Source: CAZFNU01 sp964520445
GTDB lineage: Bacteria > Patescibacteriota > Minisyncoccia > UBA6257 > JAKLIH01
Direction of reading: 5' to 3'
Length of the DNA stretch: 8,306 bases
NCBI GenBank assembly: GCA_964520445.1
Contig: CAZFNU010000033.1
Coordinates: 1 to 8,306, forward strand
Shown here piece by piece: positions 1 to 7,743 of this stretch. Position numbers and translations under genes: made by a program. The notes below the pieces were generated by a model. That model ran no database searches. It was not told the origin of the DNA and worked only from the letters and a program-made list of their open reading frames with translations. Within the stretch, counting starts at the first letter, position 1. Each line of letters starts with the position of its first letter.

Positions 1-331
1 TTAGGATTCTATTGGAAGAAATTTGGGGTCTATAAGTTAAAAAATCCTTTAAAGAGATTAATTCCTCAATTTTAATGGAATTAGTATCTGTATTTCAGAT
101 TTTAAAATCAGGATGTCAGTTATTATTAAAAGCTTTACAGGAATTACATTTATCACAACCATTCCAGATATGATTTTCACAAAGTATACTTTTAGCAAAT
201 ATTTTAGCAGTATAGCATTTTCCTAAATGTTTTTCCCCATGGAAAAGTAAACTTTGAGCCAGACGAGTTTTTGGATCTAGTTGACTTTTTAAAAACTTTT
301 CAATATGGAGATTTAGGAATAATTTTCCCAT
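1..331 (-). CDS. holB: DNA polymerase III delta' subunit, 5' part (runs off left edge)
   Basis: N-terminal 110 residues of a clamp-loader ATPase subunit. Delta' works in the DnaX-HolA-HolB complex that loads the sliding clamp on primed DNA. Visible: an AAA+ N-terminus with a degenerate P-loop, G32-E-K-H-L-G-K38; a zinc-binding cysteine set C51, C59, C62, C65 (C-x7-C-x2-C-x2-C); and the H73-P-D motif that follows the zinc finger in delta' proteins. The SIKIEEL stretch (85-91) fits the usual 'I-x-I-(D/E)-x-(I/L)' segment. Two in-frame UGA codons (residues 72 and 79) are read as Trp; one UGG (residue 56) is also used. Start: the ATG at 331 lies 13 bases after the mreB stop. An ATG at 382 in the same frame would overlap mreB and add 17 residues with no family resemblance. 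No Shine-Dalgarno is seen. DnaX (gamma/tau) shares this fold, but the short N-terminus and HPD favour HolB. Confidence 0.8.
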
Positions 332-344
332 ATTATATTTTAGT

Positions 345-1352
345 TTATTTATAACTAATAATTGTACGTTGATAAATCTCAAGATTATCTAAGATAATTC
401 CAGTTCCTTTGGCTACACAGAAAATAGAATCATCAGCTACATATACTGGCACTCCTGTAGAACGAGTAATTAATTCTTCAAGATTTTTGAGCAATCCCCC
501 ACCTCCGGCTAGAAACATACCGCGAGACATAATATCGGCAACTAATTCAGGTGGAGTTTCAGCTAAGACTCCTTTAATGGATTGAATAATTTCTTTTAAA
601 ACTGGAGACATAGCCTCAGCTAACTCATTGGAGTTAATGGTAAGATTTTTTGGTAAACCTTCAGTTAAATCTCCTCCAGTAACTTCCATTTCTTTTTTAT
701 CTTTAGTAGGCAAAGCAGATCCAATTTCAATTTTTAGATTTTCTGCAGTTCTTTCTCCAATAGTTACATTGTATTTTTTACGAATGTAGTCAATGATAGC
801 ATTATCAAGTTTATTTCCAGCTACTCTTATAGAGGATCAAGTAACAATACCACCTAAAGAGATAACAGCAACTTCAGTAGTACCACCTCCGATATTAACA
901 ATCATGTTCCCGGCAGCAGAATTTATGGGGATACCAGCACCAATAGCAGCTAAGATGGGTTCTTTAACAATATAAACGTTATTAGCTCCAGCTTCACGAG
1001 CAGCATCAATGATAGCGCGACGTTCAGTTGAAGTAACTCCACAGGGGGCGGAGATAACTAAATCTGGTTTAACAAATCTTCATTTACCTAAAGATTTATC
1101 TAAGAAATATTTTAACATGGCTCTGGTAATTTTGTAATCAGCTATCACCCCATCTTTTAATGGTTTGTAAGTTTTAATTAATTCAGGAGTACGGCCAACC
1201 ATATCTTTAGCATCATTTCCAATAGCTAAGATTTGATTGTTGTCTAAAGAAACAGCAACAGCTGTTGGTTCATTAATGATAATTCCCTTATTAGGGATGA
1301 AAACAACAGTATTAGCAGTTCCTAAGTCTATACCTATTTTTTTTGTAAACAT
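345..1352 (-). CDS. mreB: Rod shape-determining actin-like protein MreB (335 aa, two UGA-Trp codons)
   Basis: Bacterial actin that forms membrane-bound filaments and guides cell-wall synthesis along the cell length. Length (335 aa) is normal. Visible: phosphate-1 loop GIDLGTANT (7-15), the TSTERRA segment (107-113), the catalytic-Glu segment KEP(I)LAAIGAG (Glu131), phosphate-2 loop NIGGGTTE (153-160), the TPPELV segment, and the adenosine-loop glycines MFLAGGGGLL. Two UGA codons, at residues 91 (plus-strand 1080-1082) and 172 (837-839), would split the gene under the standard code; both sides keep frame and homology. Oddity: the phosphate-2 loop begins with Asn153 where MreB and actin normally have Asp, a one-base change (GAT to AAT). 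The gene follows the amidohydrolase after 24 bases and precedes holB by 13; mreC does not follow, unlike many rod operons. No Shine-Dalgarno is seen. I infer co-transcription from the promoter at 2976-3004. Confidence 0.95.
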
Positions 1353-1376
1353 ATTGATAAGTTTAGTTATTTTGAT

Positions 1377-2951
1377 TTAGAGGGTTAAAATTTTTCCAGA
1401 ACCAGTATTCTGGAATTGACTTTTATTAAAAGCAATTTTTCCATTAATAATAACAGTTTCTATACCTTTAGGACTAGCAAAAGGATTTTTTTCATTAGCC
1501 AAGTCTTCAATAGTTCCCGGATTTCAGATAATAATATCAGCATCATTTTCTAGCTTTATAATCCCCTTGTTTTTTAAATTTAGTTTTTTAGCAGGTAATC
1601 CAGTACATTTGTGAATAGCTTGGGCATAGGTTAAAATAGACTGATCACTAACATAACTTTTAAATAATCGAGGAAAAGTACCAAAAGCACGAGGATGAAT
1701 AAAATTATCTTGGTAAATAGAGCTAGGATCATGAGAAGTACTATTAGAAGAAACAATGCAATATGGTGATTTTAGTGAACTAATAATATTTTCTATGGAT
1801 ACAGCTAAGTTGTAGACAATTAATTCTTTGGGTTTAAGTAAAATGATTTTTAATAATGTTTCTTCTAAAGACAAACCGAATTCTTTCGAAATCTGTTTTA
1901 AGCTTTTGCCACTAAACATAAAATCATTAGGAGAAGAAACAAAAAACATATCTTCATACATTTTACGTTTCTCTTTAAGAATACGTAAAAGATTTTTATG
2001 GATGTTTTTGTCTTCAATATTTTTTCTTAAAGTAGATTCATCCCCTATAGATAATCATTCAGGGAGAAGTAGGAATAGAGATTCAGCAGTTAATTCATAG
2101 GGATAAATATCAAAATTGATATTAGTATGAAAGGTTTCATTAGTCTCTTTAATTTTAGCTAAAGCTTTAGGGTACAGAGATCAATTATCTTGGCCATAAG
2201 CTTTAAGATGTACTATTTCAATATTAGCTTGAGTTTTTTTAGCAATCTCAACAACTTCATCAATCGCCTCTAAAAGAGACTCTGTTTCATTACGTAAATG
2301 GATAGAAATTAGACCATTGTATTTTTTGACAATTTCTGCAGCTTTAATGATTTCTTTTAAACCAATAACTTTTTGATTAGGATAGGCTAAACCAAAAGAA
2401 ACACCAAGGCCTCCTTCTTGTAAACTTCTTTTCAAAAGAAAAAGACAGCTTTCTAATTCTTTATCATTTAAGGGTTTGAATCCTTTTCCAACAGTATTTT
2501 CTCGGATAGTATTTCAACCTATTAAGGTGCCAATATTAACTCCTATTTTTTTAGTTTTTAGGTAAGCTAAATATTCCTCGACATAATTTCAGCTAATATT
2601 GATATTGGTATTTTGAGATCAATGATTTAAGAAGTTTAAATTACCTTGGATTAAAGGAGCCAAAGATGCTCCACAGTGTCCCATAATGATAGTAGTAATA
2701 CCCTGAGCGATAAGATTGTGGCATTGAGGATAATTTAAAATACCTAAATAATGATCAGCGCTATTATTGATATCGATAAATCCAGGAGTAACATATCTAT
2801 TCTTAGCTTCAATAACTTGTTTAGCTTCTTTATCCTGTATATCGTTGCCTATTTTAGCAATTTTACCATTCTTGATAGCTAAGGAAGAAGTAAGAGATTC
2901 TCGGCCAGAACCATCAAATATTGCTCCATTTTTAATTAAAATGTCATACAT
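1377..2951 (-). CDS. D-aminoacylase-like amidohydrolase (N-acyl-D-amino-acid deacylase family, 524 aa)
   Basis: Amidohydrolase-superfamily protein. Typical family members remove the acyl group from N-acyl-D-amino acids, but the reaction here is doubtful. Visible: the small beta domain start MYDILIKNGAIFDGSG, the barrel entry TPGFID (55-60), MGHCGASLAP with Cys93, ISIHLRNE with His218, IVHLKAYGQDNW with His248, the HPRAFGTFPR segment, TGLPAKKL, and the closing DADIIIW and INGK strands. Cys93, His218 and His248 match the zinc ligands of Alcaligenes D-aminoacylase. However, the H-x-H after GFID is replaced (N62-N-S64), and the catalytic Asp of the S-D-G motif is Asn403 (SSN). Activity may therefore be lost or altered. 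Six UGA codons are read as Trp (residues 111, 121, 146, 257, 299, 476); those in ISWN, DNW and LLPEW match family Trp positions. ATG 2951 gives the usual family N-terminus. First gene of its operon, directly under a good promoter. Confidence 0.88.
1394..1415. repeat. Perfect 8-base inverted repeat at the 3' end of the amidohydrolase gene
   Basis: TTCCAGAA and TTCTGGAA flank a 6-base loop, inside the last codons of the amidohydrolase gene and about 42 bases before the mreB ATG. In mRNA it could fold as a modest stem-loop. It is not followed by a U-run, so it is not a standard terminator. About one such repeat is expected by chance in a window this size. Confidence 0.25.
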
Positions 2952-2975
2952 TTTTAGCTTTTAAGAGTTATGGAT

Positions 2976-3004
2976 ATATTATCATAAAAATTGATTCTTT
3001 GCAA
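2976..3004 (-). promoter_or_regulatory. Sigma70-type promoter of the amidohydrolase-mreB-holB operon
   Basis: On the minus strand, -35 TTGCAA (3004-2999), a 17-base spacer, and -10 TAATAT (2981-2976) preceded by TGA, an extended -10. Predicted start of transcription is near 2969, giving a leader of about 18 bases before the ATG at 2951. The same GTTGCAA-N17-TAATAT layout stands upstream of htrA (7698-7726), which is the main reason to believe it. The -35 box starts only five bases beyond the membrane-protein stop codon, so there is no room for a terminator, and read-through from the clpB operon is likely. Confidence 0.7.
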
Positions 3005-3008
3005 CGCC

Positions 3009-3707
3009 CTAGATCTTTAAGAGAAAAAGTAAAATAATAGAGACTAATATTGGAAGTAAAATATGTCAGAAACTAAATTTATTAGTTAGATTTTTGCCTT
3101 TTATACTTTCTAGTAAATCAAAGAGAACATAGAATCAGAAGACACTAAGAATGGGATAAAGAAAGAATCCTCCTGATAAATTAAGTAAAAAGAAAGAAAT
3201 TTCAATAAAACCAAGAAAGAGAATAATGCGATCCAAGAAATCAATTTGTAAACGATCAATTAAAATTTTTCAATGGATCAAAGACCCAGATCCTAAAGTC
3301 AGAAGAAATCCAACCAATCAGATACTGTAATGTAATTTAAAGAAGAAGATATTTAAAGTTAAGAAGAACAAGAATAAAATTGAAGCAAAAAAAATATTAC
3401 GGGTGAAGTCATAAAAGAAAGGATATTTTTTAAGTTTTATAGCACTAAGATAGAATAATACTCATAGATAGATAACTAAAGAGATAATCATCCCCTTTTC
3501 AAAGAACAAACTATTACCATAAAGAAAGAACATGACACTTAAAAGAATAAAAAGATTATGTCAGGCAAGGCCTCCTAAGAATTTCCAAAGGAATAGAAGG
3601 AATAAACTTAAGAAAGCCAATAATCAAAAAGAAAAAGAAAAATTAAAAGCACAAATTAAAAAAGTGAAATAAAAGAACGCAAAGAGAAAATGTGATAATC
3701 TAGTCAT
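3009..3707 (-). CDS. Polytopic membrane protein of unknown function (232 aa)
   Basis: I do not recognise the family. The frame is open only when UGA is Trp: seven UGA codons (residues 28, 49, 82, 130, 146, 191, 214) against one UGG (41). It ends in UAG at 3009-3011. The product is extremely hydrophobic, rich in Phe, Leu and Ile, with about nine possible membrane segments (roughly 6-22, 26-45, 51-67, 73-90, 104-122, 128-145, 159-176, 181-197, 213-231). Short basic loops include KLKKY (91-95) and SIKGKN (201-206). Its ATG overlaps the clpB stop by one base (TAATG), which indicates translational coupling. I see no catalytic motif. Given its neighbours it may take part in envelope protein quality control, but that is only positional inference. 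The open frame, coupled start and alternating hydrophobic/charged pattern make it a real gene. Confidence 0.85.
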
Positions 3708-6355
3708 TATTTCTTTTTAGATTTTTTGATATTGAAGATTAATTCTTTGTCTTTTTCAATTAATTCAATTTTAGCACCATTATCAAATTCATTCCTGATT
3801 ATTTTATCAGCCAAAGGATCCAGAATAGCTTTTTGGATTAATCGTTTTAAAGGGCGTGCTCCGAATTGATTATCATAGCCATGCAAAGCTAATCATTTTT
3901 TAGCAGGGATGCTAATAGTTAAAGAAATATTTTGTTTTTGAAGTCTTGCAAATACTTTGTGAATCTGGATATCAACTATCTTTTCTATATCTTTCAAACG
4001 TAAAGGATTAAAAACAACAATTTCGTCAATACGATTTAAAAATTCCGGACGGAAGTAATCTTTTAAAACATCATTAATTTTATCTTTTAAGTTTTGTTTT
4101 TGATCTTCATAATTTTCTTTTTCTTTAGTGTTGCTAGAATTACTAAAACCTAACCCAGACATTTGGGAAATATATTCTCCCCCTAGGTTAGAAGTCATGA
4201 TGATAATGGTGTTTTTAAAATTAACAATCCTGCCCTTACCGTCAGTTAATCTCCCATTATCAAGAATTTGTAGTAATATATTGAATACTTCTGGATGAGC
4301 TTTTTCAATTTCATCAAATAGAATTAAACTATAGGGACGATGACGAATTGTTTCAGTTAATTGTCCCCCTTCTTCGTGCCCTACATATCCTGGAGGAGAA
4401 CCAATTAAACGAGCCACACTATGTTTTTCCATATATTCGGACATATCGATGCGAATTAAAGCTTTTTCATCATTGAATATAAACTCAGATAAAGCTTTAG
4501 CTAATTCTGTTTTTCCTACTCCTGTTGGTCCTAAGAACATAAAAGAACCAATAGGTTTATCTTCTTCTGATAGTCCAGCTCTTGACCTTCTAATGGCACG
4601 AGAGATAGCAGAAACTGCTTCATCTTGTCCGATAACTCGAGAAGATAAAGTATTTTCCATATCGCTTAATTTTTGTTTTTCATTTTCTAACATTCTTTTC
4701 ACAGGTATACCAGTTCATTGAGAAACACTCTTAGCGATTTCTTCACTAGAAACCTCTTCTTGAATAAAAGAAGCATTTTTCTTTTTGGTATTAGCTTCAA
4801 TTTTAGCAATTTCTTTTTTCAGTAAAGGAATTTTACCGTAGATGATTTCAGCTACTTTATCTAAACTTCCTTGTTTTTCAAAATTTTGAGCTTCTTTTTC
4901 AAGAATTTCTATTTCTTTTTTATTCTCATGAATTTTAGTTCTTGGTTCTCTTTCGTTAGTTCAGGAAACTAGTAATTCTTTTTCTTCTTTTTTTAATTTT
5001 TTTAATTCACTATCAACAATAGTTAATCTTTTTTTGGATTCTTTGTCTTCTTCTTTTTTCAACGCTTCTTTTTCAATTTCCAATGATCGTATTTCTTTTT
5101 GAGTTTTAGCAATTGCTGGAGGAACGCTATTCATCTGTAATTTTAGATGAGAGGCAGATTCATCAATTAAATCTATTGCTTTATCAGGTAAGAATCTATC
5201 AGGAATATATCTCACGGATAAATTAACAGCATCGCGGATAGCAGAATCTGTAATTTTAACTCCATGAAATACTTCATACTTAGATTTTAATCCTCGAAGA
5301 ATAGTAATAGTGTCTTCAATACTAGGTTCTTCTATAATAACAGGTTGGAAACGACGTTCTAAAGCTGGGTCTTTTTCAACTGATTCTCTGTAATCTTTGT
5401 AAGTAGTAGCACCAATTAAATGGATTTCTCCCCTAGCTAAAGCGGGTTTTAATAAATTAGAAGCATCAATAGAGCCTTCGGCAGATCCTGCTCCTACAAT
5501 AGTTTGTAGTTCATCAATAAAGATAATATATTTTCCTTCACTGGCTTTAATTTCTTTTAAAACACTTTTTAATCTTTCTTCAAACTCACCACGGAATTTG
5601 GTACCAGCGATCATGGAACCGATGTCTAAAGATATAATATCCTTGTTTTTAAGATTTTCAGGGACATCATTTTCTACTATTTTTTGGGCTAACCCTTCTA
5701 TAATAGCAGTTTTTCCTACTCCTGGTTCTCCTAACAATACGGGGTTATTTTTGGTACGGCGAGAGAGAATTTGCATAATGTGATAAAGTTCTTCATCTCT
5801 ACCAATTAGAGGGTCTAATTTATTGGACCTTGCTAAATCAGTGAGATTTTGACTATATTTTTCTAAAGCTTTGTATTGAGCATTTCCGTGATCATCTAGT
5901 TCTTGCCCTTTTTCTTTAAAAGAAGATAAAGTTTTAATAATTATTTCAGTATTTATTTTATATTTCTCTAGGAGTACTTTAGCATTAGAATGAATAGAAC
6001 TTAGGGCTAAAAGAATATGAATAGGAGAAATATATTTAGAGTTAGTTTCTTTAGAAAATTTTGCAGAGCTTTCTAAAACCATAATAACTTCTTGGTCTAA
6101 AGCCATTTGTCCAAAAGAAGGTAGACTAAACGAACGAGGTAATAAATCTAATTCGCGTTTTAGATCTTCAATAATTAGTTCTTTTTTTATTTTTAATTCA
6201 GAAAGAAGAATATCAAAAAAACTATTTTCTTGCTCTGTAATAGCCAAGAGAATGTGTAAAGTTTTAATTTCTTCGTGTTTAAAATCTAAAGCTATTTGTT
6301 GAGAGCGCTCGATAACATCTTGAGATTCTGGGTTAAATTGTGGAATAGTAGGCAT
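3707..6355 (-). CDS. clpB: ClpB protein disaggregase (882 aa, three UGA-Trp codons)
   Basis: Hexameric AAA+ disaggregase that pulls polypeptides out of aggregates in the cytoplasm, normally with DnaK. Domains: N-domain about 1-145; first nucleotide-binding domain with Walker A GEPGVGKT (209-216), Walker B IIFIDE (277-282) and arginine fingers ERR (333-335); coiled-coil middle domain about 410-530, which marks ClpB rather than ClpA or ClpC; second domain with Walker A GPTGVGKT (609-616), pore GYVG (656-659), Walker B LILFDE (677-682) and sensor TSN; C-terminal ending in GARPLKR. The Walker B is followed by DELQ, where most ClpBs have DELH. UGA encodes Trp465 (the conserved middle-domain Trp), Trp547 in the near-invariant W-T-G-I-P motif, and Trp821. 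Trp547 is the best single proof of UGA=Trp. Eighteen AT-rich bases separate it from htrA with no promoter or Shine-Dalgarno, so it is probably expressed from the htrA promoter. Length is slightly above the family norm. Confidence 0.97.
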
Positions 6356-6373
6356 GTTTTTAATTAATTAATT

Positions 6374-7645
6374 TTATTGATTAGAGTCTTTACTTCCTAA
6401 AGTTAGATATATATTTAATGTTTTTCCGTCTCTTAAAATTTCTAATTGTATTTTATCTCCAGGACTAAAACGACGTATAACAGAAGATAATTGGTTTTTT
6501 TGATTAATTTTTATTTTATTAACGGATATAATAACATCTTGTTCTTTTAACCCGGCTTTGTCAGCAGGAGAATCTTTAACAATTCCTGGTTCTCCACCTG
6601 AACTTTTGTTAATAATAGCCCCATCATTAACTGTTAATTTATATTTTTCTTTAATTGTTTTATCAATACTAGTATAGCGAATACCTATAAAAGGAACAGA
6701 AATCTTACCTGTAGCAATAGCTTGATTTATAATCCCCTTTATTTTACTAATTGGGATAGCAAACCCAATATTTTGAGCAGTTTTTTCCATAGCTACATTA
6801 ATACCAATAACTTCTCCATTAAGATTTAATAAAGGGCCACCAGAATTACCGGGGTTGATAGCAGCATCAGTTTGGATTAAGTCGGTTAAGGAAACAGCAG
6901 CTCCTGTTTCATCTTGGGCAGTAATGCTTCTGTGTAAACCAGAAACCACACCAAGGCTAACGGTATTTTGAAATTCTCCCAGGGAATTGCCAATAGCAAT
7001 AGCAGTTTGACCTAAAGATAAACTATCAGAATTACCTAAAATTAAAGGAGTTAATCCAGCTTTTTCAATTTTAATTAAGGCAAAATCTTCTAATGGATCT
7101 TGAGCTATAATTTTAGCTTTGTATTCAGAGCCATCATTAAGAAAAACTGTATATTCTGCTTTAGGGTCAGAAATTACATGTTTGTTAGTAACGATATATC
7201 CATTAACATCGATAATAAATCCAGACCCAGCACTAACTTCTTGTTTTTTAGTTCCTTCTTGTTTTTGATAATATTGAGGAATAGAAAAAGGAAAACCAAA
7301 AAAATCATCGAAAGAATCATTAGGTACTTGGTATGTTTTAATAACTGGTAAATCTTTGCTGGCAACAATACTAACTACAGAATTTTCTGTTTTTTTAACT
7401 ACATTAATTACTCGTTGTTCATAATTATCTTGACTTTGATATGGTGTTTCTTCTTCTATAATTTTGAAAGTTGGGGTAGTTGTTTTATTCCCAGTCTCTT
7501 TAGTAAAAGGTCAAAGAAAAAGTTCTTTTAAACTGAAAGCAGATACTGGATTTGGTTGAGAAAAAAGTAAATTAAAGATAAGTAAAAAGGTTATAAACGA
7601 AATAGCTGAATATATAAGTATTTTCGATAATTTTGGTATTTTCAT
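6374..7645 (-). CDS. Membrane-anchored HtrA/DegP-type serine protease with one PDZ domain (423 aa)
   Basis: Extracytoplasmic protease that degrades misfolded envelope proteins. Visible: a short basic start and one hydrophobic segment (about 8-28), probably an uncleaved signal anchor; a low-complexity linker (45-75); the trypsin-like domain with catalytic His156 (YIVTNKHVI), Asp187 (PLEDFALIKI) and Ser268 (NPGNSGGPL); and one PDZ domain (about 315-415) with SPADKAGLKEQDVI. All three catalytic residues are intact, so it should be active. One PDZ domain fits the DegS/HtrA-like layout common in Gram-positive and CPR bacteria rather than two-PDZ DegP. The ATG at 7645 places the anchor correctly. 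A start at 6949 would remove the anchor, His and Asp. UGA at residue 45 (7511-7513) is Trp, just after the anchor. It heads the operon with clpB, under the promoter and palindrome at 7672-7726. No Shine-Dalgarno is seen. Confidence 0.95.
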
Positions 7646-7671
7646 AGTATGAAACTTAATAATTTTATTAA

Positions 7672-7695
7672 TGATTACCTAAATGAAGGTAATCA
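7672..7695. promoter_or_regulatory. Perfect palindrome over the htrA transcription start, candidate operator
   Basis: TGATTACC and GGTAATCA form an 8-base perfect inverted repeat around an 8-base spacer. It begins just downstream of the -10 box and spans the predicted transcription start (about 7691) of the htrA-clpB operon. This is a usual place for a repressor to bind. It is not CIRCE (TTAGCACTC-N9-GAGTGCTAA). It could also fold as an RNA hairpin, but the start site would probably fall inside the upstream arm, which favours a DNA site. Confidence 0.45.
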
Positions 7696-7697
7696 CC

Positions 7698-7726
7698 ATA
7701 TTATCAAAAAACTGACTTTTTTGCAA
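7698..7726 (-). promoter_or_regulatory. Sigma70-type promoter of the htrA-clpB-membrane protein operon
   Basis: -35 TTGCAA (7726-7721), 17-base spacer, -10 TAATAT (7703-7698) with an upstream TGA (extended -10). It is the same as the promoter at 2976-3004 in both boxes, spacing, the preceding G of GTTGCAA, and a T-rich run before TGATAATAT. The spacer region contains a weak A/T inverted repeat (CAAAAAA-GTCAG-TTTTTTG, 7705-7723). That repeat could bend the DNA or act as a poor terminator for the LamG gene, but it has no GC-rich stem. Predicted leader before the htrA ATG is about 46 bases. Confidence 0.7.
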
Positions 7727-7733
7727 CACTGGC

Positions 7734-7742
7734 TGTGGATAA
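7734..7742 (-). promoter_or_regulatory. Perfect DnaA box (TTATCCACA)
   Basis: The exact 9-base high-affinity DnaA recognition sequence, read on the minus strand. It starts two bases after the LamG stop codon and lies seven bases upstream of the htrA -35 box. It is the only full match I found in the window, so it is not part of a recognisable origin cluster. It may be a regulatory DnaA site for the htrA operon or a chance match. Confidence 0.35.
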
Positions 7743-7743
7743 T

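Noticed and set aside
332..382. Upstream ATG at 382 as the holB start
   Set aside because: It overlaps the mreB end and adds residues unlike any delta' N-terminus. The ATG at 331 fits better.
345..1352. mreB, the amidohydrolase gene and clpB as pseudogenes with multiple nonsense mutations
   Set aside because: Every interruption is UGA, none is UAA, UAG or a frameshift, and several fall on conserved Trp positions. Reassignment explains all of them at once.
793..2100. Plus-strand open frames at 793-975 and 1828-2100, and others at 2767-2964, 4449-4721, 5598-5783 and 7100-7351
   Set aside because: They lie antisense to well-supported genes, have no homology that I recognise, and reflect the AT-rich composition of those genes.
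7174..7368. Minus-strand 64-residue frame rich in Leu, Ile and Lys
   Set aside because: It overlaps the htrA protease domain in another frame; the htrA frame has clear catalytic motifs.
7672..7695. CIRCE element (HrcA operator)
   Set aside because: The palindrome does not match TTAGCACTC-N9-GAGTGCTAA in arm sequence or spacing.
7705..7723. Intrinsic terminator for the LamG gene
   Set aside because: The inverted repeat is only A/T pairs with one G/C pair and lies inside the promoter spacer. It is too weak to call.
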